From contig CAUYUJ010015288.1 of the NCBI GenBank assembly GCA_963575745.1, forward strand, positions 62,001-126,000: a stretch of 64,000 nt of DNA, read 5' to 3'. A program made the translations under genes and the position numbers. The notes below the pieces were generated by a model, which was given only the letters and a program-made list of their open reading frames with translations, ran no database searches and had not been told where the DNA came from. This DNA comes from Prorocentrum cordatum (Eukaryota; Sar; Dinophyceae; Prorocentrales; Prorocentraceae). Below, piece by piece: positions 22,801-39,200 of this stretch (positions are counted from its first letter, which is position 1; each line of letters begins with the position of its first letter).

Positions 22801-25040
22801 AGGCGCCAACATCAGGCATTGATGACGTCGCAAATTAGAGACGCTTTTTGTTTATGACATATTTTGCGTAAGCTCAAGCTAGTGAACATTCAGCGGCAGC
22901 AGTGAGCGGGTACTTCCGAGAAGCTCCAGCAGCAAAGCTCATTTGTATCTCATTAGCGTTGGAAGTAGCGGATAGCTCAGCGTTAACATCAGCAGGTAGA
23001 TTCAGCGGCCCTGTCCTGAATCAGCGCCCAACATGAGCGCCTAAATGAGTGCCTAAATGAGCGCCGACTTGAGGCGCCTAAACTAGCGCTTCAACCAGTT
23101 CTTAAGTCGATTTTATTCGCGCCGGCTTAATTTTCGGCCCTGACTTACGTGCTCACTTTTGTGTTTCCACGAGCAAATGTTGGGGCTCATTCCCAAACTT
23201 AACTTAATAGGTAGCTTCCGAGCTGAATATTGGCGCTAGTTTGCTGCTTCCTCTGTGATACATTTCGGCTTAATTCTGGAGCTTCATCGGATTCTCCTTC
23301 GCCCTGCCCTCCCACCTCTCTCTCCCTCCTGCCCTCCGCTGCCTTCCCGCTCTGGCCTGCCCCTCTCCCCTGCCCGTCCCTCTGCTCTCACCGCCCGGGG
23401 GGCAGACGAGGGGGAGGAGCGGGGGGGTGGGAGGACGGAGAGGGGCGAGGGAGCGAGGGGGGGCGGGTTGGACGAAGGAATGGGAAGCAAGAAGAGGGGG
23501 GAGGGAGAGTGAAAGGGAGGGAGGGAGGGGGGGGTCGCCCGTTTTGCGCCCCCCTTGGGGGCCCCTGGTGCCGTCTTAGGGCCATTTTGGAGGCTGCTTG
23601 GGACGTCATAGACTTTTGGCCTCTGGAGGGGCGCTTTTGGGGCTGCTTTGGGGGCCTCTTGGGCCGTCTCGGTGGCTTCTTGGGCCCTCTTGGGGCCATC
23701 TTTGACTGTCTCGGGGCTGTCTTGGCTCGTACGTATTGAGGCCATTGTGAGCCGTCTTGACGCAGTCTGAGACCCCCAAGAGGCCCAAGGGGCTAAAATC
23801 ATATATGTTCCGTTGTAAGTTTTTGGGCCCAGAAGGGGTCCTCTATCTTTGTGTCGACGGTTGTTGGGTGGCCTGAGGCGGGGAGGTAACAGTGGAGACA
23901 TACTAATGCACTATGTGGTTGCAATGCTGGCATACATTGGATACGTTGCATTAGAGCGTTCGCCGAAAACCGCTGCCGCTCAGCACGTCTCCTCCAGACG
24001 TGGATTTTTTTCTTCTCGCGGGGTGCACGTCGGGGGTACGTGAAGTCCAGTCGTTACGGGGTCTGGTGGGAGCCTCGCTGGAGCCTTTTGGAAGCCTCTC
24101 GGGGGCTCTTTGGACCTCTCGGCGGCTTCTTTGGGGACTCTTGGCCTCTTGGGAGCGTCTTGGGCCATCTTGGGGCGCCCTTGCGCCGTTTGGCCCCTTC
24201 GGGGGCCATCCTGTGGGCCTCTCGCGGCCGCCTTGGGGCTCTCGTGGGGTCCTCTTGGGCCGTCTTGGGTTCCTCTTGGGTTCCTCTTTGACCGTTTCGG
24301 GGGCCTCTTTGCCTTCTTAGGGGGTCTCTTGGACCGTTTTGGGGGCCTCTTGTGGCCATCTTGCGGCCCTCTTGGGCGGCCTTGGGGCTCTCTCGGGGGC
24401 CTTTGGGGCTGTTTTTTTGGCATTTGGCAGGCTGCTTGGGCCGTCATGAGCCCCTGAGAGTCGAAAAAGGCGAGGACGCTAAAACCCTTCGGCCCCCATT
24501 GGGGCCCTCTGGGGCTGTCCATCTTGGGACCCAAGAGGGCACTTTGAACCGTCCTGGGGCTGTCTGGGGGCCTCTTAGAGGTATGTCGGAGGCTATCTTG
24601 AAACATGTTCGGCTATCCTGGGCCATCTGGGAGGCTGCCATGGGCTCTCTGAGGCCCTCTTGGAGCCAACTTGGACCGAACAGCGCCCTCTGACACCTTG
24701 CGGGGCGCCCCGTCCAAACCCAGGGGAGGGCGTAGAGGGAGGTGTAAACCCTTCCCCGAGCAGGGGAAGGACGGATTTCGGCAGGGAGAACACAGAGCTC
24801 GTAGAACCAACTACGGCCAGAGGACTGGTGGGATTTGTGCGAGTTCCGTTTCTCTTGGGGGCCAGCGAGATTGGCATACGTTCGCGCTCGGCGGCTTTTT
24901 TGGACGTCAAAACAATTCCTAGGAACGACAGGGGCTCGGGAGGAACAGGGTGTGGATGTTGAGGCGCCCATACCTTCCGTTCTGTTGTTTGCCTGCCCGT
25001 TCACTTTTGTTCTAATTTTTTTTCCCGAGCTTCTCTTCCC
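16829..25040 (+). CDS. Candidate multi-exon gene, unknown function, with a predicted hydrophobic segment
   Basis: Plus-strand exons joined by consistent phase: 16829-16913, 17281-17389, 17435-17461, 22093-22147, 22231-22275, 22437-22700, 23984-24017 and 24923 to about 25,040 (end not fixed). All seven assigned donors are GC and all acceptors AG, several behind clear pyrimidine tracts (CTTTTTCCAG at 17,434; CTCTTTCCAG at 22,230). Recognisable peptides: HELLKMCSGPSQYNVWQSVE (exon 2), FGAFERFDRLTVARARSQ (exon 4), RPVPAYFGWFKPQ (exon 5). The last exon reads REEQGVDVEAPIP, then a hydrophobic run of about 20 residues (SVLLFACPFTFVLIFFPELL) that could be a membrane helix. No family is recognised. 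The 4.6-kb gap between exons 3 and 4 may hide exons, and the 22,437 exon also has an open frame on the other strand. It may continue into the next gene model. Confidence 0.4.
17470..19160. repeat. Three copies of a ~160-bp repeat head, two with a perfect or near-perfect 12-bp hairpin
   Basis: Copies start near 17,490, 18,003 and 18,977. They share TACGGCGAATCACCGC, GCCCATGCGGCC, GCCAAGCTATTGGAC and CTTCGGGGAACA, then a GGA-rich run, then the GGCCTCTTGGG array. Copies two and three begin AGGGGGCGGCGG and close with CCGCCGCCCCCT about 25 bp later (copy three perfect, copy two one mismatch), forming a strong stem. A partial head lies at 31,402. Confidence 0.75.
17690..19790. repeat. GGCC(T)CTTGGG arrays in three blocks
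   Basis: Blocks at 17,690-18,000, 18,210-18,900 and 19,225-19,785, separated by the repeat heads. Two blocks contain a 60-bp non-repetitive insert of related sequence (GGAAG...GAAGATGCAAATGCC at 18,600; GGAAGGCCGAAAAGAAGC at 19,570; a further relative at 26,609). All lie in the gap between candidate exons 3 and 4. (GGA)n at 19,155-19,215. Confidence 0.8.
19896..20053. repeat. ~155-bp dispersed repeat, copy 1
   Basis: Shares ACACAGACACAATTAATCGT, CCCCAGAAAATATGGGAAAA, GTGGGAAGTGG and the closing GGGGCCCCTTCA with 36,105-36,259. Each copy contains an internal direct repeat of CAGAAAATATGGGAAAAT (degenerate in copy 1). Confidence 0.8.
20262..20367. repeat. (GGA)n tract
   Basis: About 100 bp of GGA with a few GAC and GCA interruptions, directly left of a foldback element. 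Translated frames are Gly, Glu or Arg runs only. Confidence 0.85.
20392..20532. mobile_element. MITE-like foldback element with 43-bp inverted arms
   Basis: Left arm 20,392-20,434 begins AGATGGGGTCGGAGGATCGC. Right arm 20,490-20,532 is its reverse complement with three mismatches, all A/G. The 55-bp loop is rich in GGCGAC/TCGGCG. No flanking duplication is obvious. Confidence 0.7.
20600..21890. mobile_element. ~1.3-kb foldback element with a 10-bp minisatellite in its loop
   Basis: Left arm (about 20,612-20,855) holds AGAGCGTG.CC.ACCGC.GC, then three to four copies of a ~40-bp unit with AAAACCGGGGG, GGTCACTACC and GGTTCGAACCCC. The right arm (about 21,560-21,880) contains the same features as reverse complement in mirrored order. 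The loop 20,860-21,530 is an imperfect 10-bp minisatellite (GGGGACAGTG). The open frames on both strands are repeat translations. Confidence 0.75.
22701..22800 (+). repeat. Conserved intron 5' end followed by a GGCCTCTTGGG array, copy 1
   Basis: Starts at the proposed GC donor after 22,700 with GCGGGGTGCACGTC, then ACGTACAGTCCAGTCGTT, then the array. The same block starts at 24,018 after another proposed exon, about 77 percent identical over 53 bp. Confidence 0.6.
22850..23520. other. No confident gene; diverged AGCGCCTAAATGA-type short repeats
   Basis: 23,030-23,100 repeats GAGCGCC/GAGTGCCTAAATGAG a few times. 23,400-23,520 is G-rich low complexity. No exon was assigned here. Confidence 0.3.
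23555..23740. repeat. GGCCTCTTGGG array
   Basis: Same repeat type as at 19,225, in the intron before the 23,984 exon. 23,740-23,980 follows without a recognisable feature. Confidence 0.7.
24018..24680 (+). repeat. Conserved intron 5' end plus long GGCCTCTTGGG array, copy 2
   Basis: Begins GCGGGGTGCACGTC at the proposed GC donor after 24,017, then about 600 bp of the degenerate array. 24,690-24,830 is a tail shared with 53,680-53,850 (CCCAAAC/CCCAAAC.., GGGGAGGG, GGGAACACAGA) and in part with 48,655-48,730. Confidence 0.7.
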
Positions 25041-25345
25041 CGACCCATTGCGCCATGCCAGGAGTGCGATTCAAGCAGCACCTCGTCCCGTTCGTCTGGA
25101 GCCTAGCGTGTCGCCGTGCTGGATCAGGACATGCAGATTGGGCATACGTTCCGCCGCCACCGCTGTCTCGTCCCAGTGAGTTCGAGGATCTAACAAGAGG
25201 TGATGTTCACCGCAAACACGCCAGTTGTCATGGAATGGGTGTCTGTCTGATCAGCAAGTGTGCATCTATAACCATGATGTTTCTCTTCCGTGGTGGTTTT
25301 CGGTCCCGACGAGTGCAGCGTTCCTTCTCCGCCATGACAGCTCAG

Positions 25346-31110
<5,765 letters not shown>

Positions 31111-31400
31111 GGGGAGCCAGAGTCATCCAGATTAAAACAGCGACAGTGTGAACACATGAGTAGCACTACATTTTACCCCACCCCTTCGCGAAACATGCAG
31201 CCTGCCTCTGCACAACACTTCTCCTGATCTCACGGTCCCGAGCAGTTCGGATATAGAGTTTTCGTGCGCTTCGGCCTCCTGCGCCGCCTTGCGAACGACC
31301 AGTCGGATTACCATTTCAGTTTTCCCGGGCAGCGGTTCTCCGAGAGCAGCTTCGCCACCTCTGCTGCTACGTCTGCCATCTTTGTAGCTGGTTTCGGTTG
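31111..31400. other. 3' flank of the plus-strand gene, nothing recognised
   Basis: Mixed-composition sequence following the TGA at 31,108. No polyadenylation signal or further exon could be assigned. Confidence 0.3.
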
Positions 31401-31401
31401 T

Positions 31402-31915
31402 CGGCGCATCTAATACGCCTGCGGCGAGTCACCGCTGCCTCGTTCACCACCGCCCACCAAACCATCCCAACCCAACCCGAGGGCGCCGATTTGCCCTCCA
31501 TTTCCATGTGGGGGGGGCGTCGGGGCACAGTGAACAAAAACACGTATGAAGCCCGTACCCCCCCAAACCGAAATTCGGGGATCCGGGTAGGGTTGGGGTG
31601 GTCTGGTAGGTAGACAGTGCATTCTGGAAATGCCTGTGTAGTGAACTGCCGAGAACACCGGGGAGGGGCCCTCTGAGAGCCGTCTTGGGGCTCTCTTGGG
31701 GCTCTCTTCGAGCCTTCCCTCGGGGCTCCGACGCTCTTGGGCCGTCTGGCGCCTTCGGAAACTGCTGCGGAATTTTGTGGCCCTCTTGCCCGGCTTGCCC
31801 CCCCCCCCCCGGAGGCATGTTCGGCCGTCTTGAGGCCATCTTGGGCCGTCTTGGAGGCATCTTGGGCCCTCTTGGCAGCCTTGGTTGCCGCCTGGGTCGG
31901 CCTGGAAGATCGTGA
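31402..31915. repeat. Partial repeat head and GGCCTCTTGGG array
   Basis: TACGCCTGCGGCGAGTCACCGC at 31,410 resembles the heads at 18,003 and 18,977. The array occupies 31,675-31,910. A G-rich patch lies at 31,505-31,515. Confidence 0.65.
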
Positions 31916-32065
31916 GCGCATTTTTTTTTTTTTCATGGGATTGTGGCATCGGGAGCGCGGATATTTAGTTTTGTGCGAGGGATCATGGCCTCGGGAGGGA
32001 GGGCGGTTCACAAAGAGCGCGTACGAGTGGGGCGGCCCTGGAAAACTTTGCAAAACCTGCTCCAG

Positions 32066-32199
32066 ACAGCGGAGGAGCATTCTACACGACACCCAACGTG
32101 CCGAGGGTACGGTTATGGATAAGACCAGGAATAGCTCCTTGGTGCGAGCACCGATTGTGAAGCTGAGTACGGTGATGGCGAGCGATGTCATTCACAGTT
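32066..32199 (+). CDS. Isolated exon-like segment, unknown function
   Basis: Acceptor CTGCTCCAG at 32,065 and a GC donor at 32,200 bound 44 in-frame codons of balanced composition (HDTQRAEGTVMDKTRNSS, then a Val/Ala-rich stretch). No partner exon could be joined convincingly: the nearest downstream acceptor would need a 29-bp intron. Possibly a fragment of a gene lost among repeats. Confidence 0.25.
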
Positions 32200-32896
32200 G
32201 CCCGGCGCTCCAAACGCGCTCTTGCAAGCGCTGGCGTACGCCGTCTTTCACTCGAGGCATGTTGCCGTACAGTCTGGGCCCTGAAGAAGGAACCCTTTTC
32301 GTTGGGGAGGGGCTCCGCGTTCCTCAAGTGTTTCGCAGCTTGCCTCAGGTTTTCCTTATGTTTTCGATCGGGAATCGAAGTTTAACTTGTGGAGAAAAGG
32401 GGCCTCGTGCCTTATTTAGGGTTCTTTAGGTCAACGCCCCGACGGTAACGAAGCGAGAAGCTAGCACGACAACTTATCCAACGGTCTTGACATCCAGTCG
32501 TGCTGCCGCGCACCCGTCCCACCGCGCTGGAGAAAGCTACGCACCAATTCTGTGGTGTGGCACGGCCATGGCGTTGCACGGCTGTCGCGACGCCTCCTCG
32601 GGCCTCTCGTCTGCGAGCGTTCCCGAGGCCTCTCGGGAAGCGTCCCTGTGAGCTCCTGGAGCCGCCTTGTGGATCTTGGGGCCAGTGGCCAGAGGCATCA
32701 AGCAGGATGGCGGCACATGTGTCTTCCATGCCGGCTCATGGTTCACGATGTTGCTTCTGCTGGCGATCATGATGTCGACGATGGTCATGGTGATGACGGT
32801 GGTGATGACGAGGATGACGTGCATGAAGTCCTCCATGGGTGGATTTTGGTGGGGCCCCACACCGAGAGGCACCAGCCTGTTGGAGGTTCAATAGCC

Positions 32897-34482
32897 TTAG
32901 ATCGGGCGTGTCCCTCCACAGGAGGAAGATGCAAGCATAGACAACAAGGGGATGATTTTTGATTACTTCTGAATATGTTTGAGCATGTTTCCCAACCATT
33001 CTGTGGTGTTGGGTCTTCGTTTTGAAGAGCCGGTCCCCGCGTTCACTTTTTTCCCTCCTTCCTTCCTCCTCCCTCCTCCTCCTCCCCCTCCTCCCCCTCT
33101 TCCCTCCTCCTTGCGGTTCACCCACTCAGTACAGCGTTTCGTGGCTCCATAGGGAGCTCCACCGAAGCCCCCACTGGCACCGCCCGCATGCGCCAGCCAC
33201 CACCCAGTACAGCGTTTCGTGGCCCCATAGGGAGCTCCACCGAGCCTTTACTGGCACCACCCGCGTGCGTCAGCCACCACGCATTACAGCGTTTCGTGGT
33301 CCCATAGGGAGCTCCACAGAAGGCCCCAGTGGCACCGCCCGCATGCGTCAGCCACCACCGAGTACAGCGTTTCGTGGTTCCAAAAGGAGCTCCACCGCAG
33401 GTCCCAGTATGCGTCAGCCACCACCCAGCACAGCGGTTCGTGGCCCCATAGGGGGCTCCACCGAAGGCCCCAGAGGCACCGCCCGCATGCGTCAGCCATC
33501 ATCCAGTACAGCGTTTCGTGGCCCAATGGGTAGCTCCACCGCAGGTCCCAGTGGCACCGCCCGAATGCGTCAGCCACCACCCAATATAGCGTTTCGTGGT
33601 CCCACAGGGAGCTTGACCGATGGTCCTGTGGACCGCCCGCATGCGTTCAGCCACCACCCGGTACAGCAGTTCGTGGTCTCATATGGAGCTCCACCGAAGG
33701 CCCCAGTGGCACCGCCCGCATGCGTCAGCCACCACCCAGTACAGCGTTTCGTGGCCCCATAGGGAGCTCCACCGAAGCCCCCACTGGCACCGCCCGCATG
33801 CGCCAGCTACCAGCCAGCACAGCGCTTCGTGCTTCCATAGGGAGCTCCACCGCAGGTCCCAGTGGGACCGCCCGCATGCGTCAGCCACCACCCAGCCCAG
33901 CGTTTCGTTGCCCCACAGGGGGCTCCACCGAAGGCCCCAGCGGCACCGCCCGCATGCGCCACCCGGTACAGCGTTTCGTGGCCCCTCAGGGAGCTCCAGT
34001 GGCCCGCCCGCATGCGACACCCCATCCACCACAGCGTTTCGTGGGCCCATAGGGAGCTCCACCGCAGGTCCCAGTGGCACCGCCCGCATGCGTCCCCCCT
34101 CCCAATGAAGCAGTAAAGGGGTTCGTGGCCGCATAGGGAGCTCCTCCGAAGCCCCCACTGGCACCGCCCGCATGCGTCGGCCACCAAAAAGTAGAGCGTT
34201 CCGTGGCCCCATAGGAGGCTCTACCGACGGCACCAGTGGCACCGCCCGCATGCGTTTCCCCCAACCAGCACAGCGTTTCGTGGCCTCATCGGGAGCTCCT
34301 GCGAAGGGCACCGCCCGCATGCGTCAGCCACCACCCAGTATAGCGTTTCGTGGCCCACTAGTGAGCTCCACCGAAAGCGGCACCCACAACGCGTTATTCA
34401 CAACTGCATATGGTTGTGTCATTCGCCAGGCTAATTTATTTTTCGCCCCAAATGTTCCTGTAGGAGGACACGCCCAACCTAA
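32897..34482. mobile_element. Inverted-repeat element (TTAGGTCGGGC family), copy A, carrying a 78-bp minisatellite
   Basis: Ends: left TTAGATCGGGCGTGTCC, right reverse complement TTAGGTTGGGCGTGTCC, both continuing into a small CAGGA-containing palindrome (about 22 of 27 matches). Flanking 8-bp direct repeats CAATAGCC (32,889-32,896) and CAATAGCT (34,483-34,490). Inside are a CCAACCATTCTGTGGTGTTGG hairpin-like header, a CTCC-rich run and the minisatellite at 33,120-34,380. No transposase is encoded, so it would be non-autonomous. Confidence 0.75.
33120..34380. repeat. 78-bp minisatellite, about 17 units
   Basis: Unit contains CAGCGTTTCGTGGCCCCATA, GGGAGCTCCACCGAAGGCCC, CAGTGGCACCGCCCGCATGC and GTCAGCCACCACCCAGTA. 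The same unit recurs in short arrays at 49,575-49,850 and 54,790-55,330. Frames give GSSTEGPSGTARMRQPPPS-type repeats; not called as a gene. Confidence 0.9.
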
Positions 34483-34490
34483 CAATAGCT

Positions 34491-35320
34491 CCGAGTCCCC
34501 CGTTCCTAGGTCCAGGGCAGCAGGCGTGTCAGCGGGACAACGTCGGGGTCGGGTTCTGGTATTCGAAGGGCCTCTGGTCGCTGGGAGCCTCGCGGAGGTG
34601 TGCGAAACTCTTGCTCTTTGGCGCAGAAGTCCCAAGGGGCGTACATTCCAGACTAGCCGCGCCATCCGTCAATCTGGTGAAGCTCCGTTACCTTTTGCAG
34701 TCAACCCGCGTAGTGAGGAGGAGCGACTTTCCAAGGCTACTCTTGAATCCTTCCTCGTCGGCCCATCCTGAACGATTTTCGTTGGCCAGCCTCGTTCGAA
34801 CAACGTTAACGTGACCCTGCAAGGCCCTTGCGTCCTTACCGCGCATCCTTCTTATACTGGTTGACTGTATCATGGCGCCAACATCGCAGAGCGGATTTCG
34901 TTTGGAAAACGATAGGATGGACCCGGAGTGTCCTGGAGAATGTCGTTCCAGATTTCGCGGTGAATTCCGTGCGGGCTTTTTTTGGCCAGGACTGGAGAAT
35001 AAGAACAACAAGCAGCCACGCAACATTCGCTCCGTTTTCCACTCGCCGCTTCGGGTTCTTACATTGACAGAAATCCGCGCGAAAATCGGGCTTCAAGAGT
35101 GAGGCTTGAGATTCAACACAGTCGCGCCCGATTCTGGGCCGAGCATTGACTCGATCGGACTGCCTGCCTGCCTGCCGCGCGACAATCCGCTGCAGCACGT
35201 CTGCAGGGTAAGCGGAGGGGGCCCCTCCGAGGCGCCGGTGCTGCCCGCGCCGCCCGCCGGGCTTGCGCCGGCGCTGCCGGCAGCGTCGGCACACGCAGGG
35301 GTGCCGCAGGGTCAGAAGCA
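34491..35320. other. Unique-looking sequence, no gene assigned
   Basis: Mixed composition, short open frames on both strands, none with a recognisable domain or a consistent exon chain. The best candidates are around 34,700-35,100. Confidence 0.25.
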
Positions 35321-35324
35321 GGCG

Positions 35325-35485
35325 TCGGGGGCAACGGTAGGGGGGGATAGGCATAGGGTCAGAAGCAACGTCTGTCGGGGGGACAGGCAACGATAGGGGG
35401 GGACAGGCAACGATAGGGGGGGATAGGCAACGATAGGGGGGGCAACGATAGGGTTAGAAGCAAGTGTCGGGGGCAACGATAGTCG
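35325..35485. repeat. ~20-bp minisatellite (GGCAACGATAGGGGGGGATA)
   Basis: Five to six imperfect units, with a longer variant containing TCAGAAGCAACGTCTGTCGG. Directly left of a foldback element. Confidence 0.75.
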
Positions 35486-35489
35486 CCGA

Positions 35490-35628
35490 GCGCGTTCTAC
35501 TACTCGCAAAGTGCCTACTCGCAAACGTCAGAAAGCCGTCTGTCTGTCTTTGTGTAATATATCGTAAGTCCCCTGTGGCGGATCCAGGCCATTTGCGAGC
35601 AGCTACTTTGCGAGTAGTGGACCGCGCT
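35490..35628. mobile_element. Foldback element (CTACTCGCAAAG family), copy 1
   Basis: Left arm GCGCGTTCTACTACTCGCAA and right arm reverse complement GCGCGGTCCACTACTCGCAA, followed inward by a second pair (CTACTCGCAAAC / CTGCTCGCAAAT). About 139 bp. A second copy lies at 40,970-41,109. Confidence 0.75.
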
Positions 35629-35639
35629 TGTGTAGATAG

Positions 35640-35822
35640 GGGGGGGATAGGCATAAGGGGGGGATGCATCGACCCCCAATCGTCCATTCATCGCCGATCG
35701 GGGCCCGACAGCCCCACCCCGCCCAGGGAAGTGCGGATGCGCTGTCGGGGGTCCATCGCCGATCTATCGGCGGTGTATCGTCGATTCCAGGTCGATGCAT
35801 CCCCCCTATGCCAGTCCCCCTC
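35640..35822. mobile_element. Foldback element with ~50-bp arms (GGATGCATCGACC)
   Basis: Left GGCATAAGGGGGGGATGCAT...CGACC and right reverse complement GGCATAGGGGGGATGCAT...CGACC, both continuing to AATCG and CGCCGAT. The loop includes GGGGCCCGACAGCCCC. It sits immediately after the preceding element, so insertions are clustered. Confidence 0.65.
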
Positions 35823-36104
35823 TATTCGGGGATGGACAGACCTCCCTTTAGTAAAACGTGGTTTAGTGAAAACGACCTGAGGCCCAAACCTGGCGGGCGC
35901 AAGCCTGGACAATAACGGTCGCGGCGCCCTCTCGAGAACCGAAAACGGACAATTCACCAATCGACGTGTCGCTGTTGGGGGTTCTGTCCACCCCCGATCT
36001 ATCGTTGCTCCTCCAAGCGCGGGGAAGCGGCTGGCCCGTCATGGGATGGCCTTCCTCGGCGGCGGGCGAGGGAGGAACGTGAGGAGGAGGAGGCCTTCTC
36101 ACGA

Positions 36105-36259
36105 GGGAAAAAAGCACACAGACACAATTAATCGTCGATTCCCCAGAAAATATGGGAAAATGTGGGAAGTGGGGGGAAGACAAAAAGCCAGAAAATATGG
36201 GAAAATATGGGGAGTCCTTTTATTTGTGTGTATTTATTTGTGTGTCCCAGGGCCCCTTC
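36105..36259. repeat. ~155-bp dispersed repeat, copy 2
   Basis: Homologous to 19,896-20,053 from ACACAGACACAATTAATCGT to GGGCCCCTTCA. It abuts a truncated foldback copy. Confidence 0.8.
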
Positions 36260-36425
36260 ATTCTCAGAAGGCTGCGGGGCTTCTCAGAAGGCCTCCAGCC
36301 TTCCGAGGAGTTTGCTGTGCCTTCGGGGAAGATTTGGAAAACTTCTCTCAGAAGGCTGGAAGACGTGGGGCCTTCTGAGAAGGTCCGCCCCTTCTCGCTT
36401 CCCCCGGAGCTCGCCGCCGGCATAT
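36255..36425. mobile_element. CTTCTCAGAAGG foldback family, truncated copy
   Basis: Right arm CTTCTGAGAAGGTCCGCCCC, CTTCCCCC and CTCGCCGCCG matches 49,917-50,103 and 61,634-61,772. The left end is replaced by the preceding repeat. Internal GGCTTCTCAGAAGGC palindromes recur four times. Confidence 0.65.
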
Positions 36426-36429
36426 AGCC

Positions 36430-36774
36430 GTGATTGATTGCAGGACGCATCACGCGGTTCAGCTACCGTGGGTGTTTTTTCGTTTGCTCCAGTGCTGCAG
36501 GAGTATCACGCGTGTTCTGAGCTAATCCTGCCTCGCCGATCTCCTGGTCTGAAGCTTCTAGTATTGTCGGCCCACCCAGGCGTTCGGGGAGCAGCGGTAT
36601 AGCTTCAGAACACATCTGGTCACGTCACTGTCGCACTGGGCCCCTGCTGGTAAGGGGTACGCAAGTTGTGGGCAGCTTCAGTGTATTGTGAGTATGTCTT
36701 GCGTTGCCTCGGTGCTGCGTGTCCTCTGTGTGTAGTCCACGCGCGCGCGTGCGCTTGCGCGCGCGTGCGTGCGT
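36430..36774. other. Unique-looking spacer, no gene assigned
   Basis: Short mixed-composition stretch between a foldback copy and the (GT)n tract. Confidence 0.3.
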
Positions 36775-37785
<1,011 letters not shown>

Positions 37786-37799
37786 TGTGTGTCTGAGAC

Positions 37800-38100
37800 C
37801 ACTCGGAGAAGAGGAGGAGGATGATGATGAGGAGGAGGAGGAGGAGAAGCAGGAGTAGCAGGAAGAGGAGGAGGAGGATGTGGAGGAGGAGGAGGAGGAG
37901 GAGAACACGGAAAAATAGGCGTCGGGAAATTTGGAGCGCGTTTGGCGTGAGGCCGTGGGGCGTGGCGCCTGCGAGTGACCGTGGGCCTATCCAACCACCG
38001 TGCTTGAATGTAGTGCCTGAAGCCAATCGGATGGCTGATAGAGTTTCGAGGGGAGCTTGTCGAAGACTTTTTGGAAGGAGTTTGTCAGTTTCTGGTGGGA
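37800..38100. other. GGA-rich run and spacer
   Basis: GGA/GAA purine run 37,806-37,915, then mixed sequence. No gene seen. Confidence 0.4.
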
Positions 38101-38104
38101 CCCC

Positions 38105-39200
38105 AGGGGGCTTTCTGAGAGCGTTGTGAGGCTCTTGTGGGCTCTTGGAGCCTCTTGGGGCCTCTTGGAAGAAGCTTCCGGGAGCTTCCTCAGGGCGTCT
38201 GGGGCCCGAAGGTTCGACATGTCTGGTTTGGTTCCTCTTGTGGGCCCCTTTTGGCGCAGTCCGAGGCCGTCTTGGCCAGTCTTGGGGCTCCTTGAACCGT
38301 CTCGAGGCTCTCTGGGGCTGTCTTGGAGCCGTCTTGGGGACCTCTTCGGCGGTCTTGGTGCGATCTTGGGAGCCTCTGGGGCCGTTTTGCACGTTGGAAG
38401 ATTGAGGAGGCGGATTGGTGAAACATGTACGCTTTACGACGGTAATTGGCGATTTTTGCCTTTTGGGGCTCTGTTCGGAAGCGTCTCTTGGAACCTCTTA
38501 GTCCTGAGGCCGTCTTGGCCAGTCTTTGGGGGTCCTGGAGCCGTCTTGAGGCTCCCTGGGGATGTTTTGGAGCCTTTTTGGGGCCTCTTCGGCGGTCTTG
38601 GGGCTATCTTGGGAGCCTCTGGGGCCGTCTTGGACGCTACGAAAGCTGAGGAGGCGAATCTGGTAAACAGATGCGTCTTGCTTAGGGAATGGAGCGATTT
38701 GTGCTCTTGGGGCTCTCTTCGGAGCCGTCTATTGGAGCCTCTTGGGCCCTTTTGGAAGCTTTCGGGAGCTTCCTCGGGGCGTCTGGGGCCCGAAGGTTCG
38801 AACTATTCGTTCTGATTCCTCCTCTGCGCCCCTCTTTGCGCAGTCCGAGGCCGTCTTGGCCAGTCTTGGGGCTCCTAGAGCCGTCTTGAGGCTCTCTGTG
38901 GCTGTCTTGGAGCCTTCTTTGGGGCCTCGTCGGCTGTCTTGGGGCGATCGTGGGAGCCCCTGGGGCCGTCCTGGACGTTGCGAAGGCTGACTGAGGAGGC
39001 GAATCGGGTAAAAATATACGTTTCACGAAGGGAATGGAACGATTTTGCCTCTTGGGGCTCTCTTCGGAGCCGTTTTGGCGGCGTCTTGGACATTCTGGAG
39101 GCCTGTGGAGCCGTCTGGAGGCCATCTTAGACATATGGGAGCGACCTGTGTGCGACTCGGAGCCCTCTGGAGCCTCTTCGGGGCGCTCCTGGAGCGATCC
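38105..39200. repeat. GGCCTCTTGGG array with three higher-order copies
   Basis: Segments 38,209-38,412, 38,496-38,656 (partial) and 38,788-39,001 align over CGCAGTCCGAGGCCGTCTTG, CCAGTCTTGGGGCTCCT, GTCTTGGAGCC and GAGGAGGCGAAT. Each ends with a 60-bp A+T-richer spacer (GGTAAA...TACG, GGGAATGGA.CGATTT). Spacing 241 and 341 bp. Confidence 0.8.

Noticed and set aside
23570-23600. Spliced-leader-like CCGTCTTAGGGCCATTTTGG
   Set aside because: Only a chance resemblance to the dinoflagellate spliced leader; it lies within a GGCCTCTTGGG array and lacks the leader's end.
32229-32284. Exon continuing 32,066-32,199 with LAYAVFHSRHVAV
   Set aside because: Phase fits, but the intron would be only 29 bp.
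33022-34264. Repetitive protein frames over the 78-bp minisatellite
   Set aside because: Open on both strands because 78 is divisible by three; no unique flanking coding sequence.
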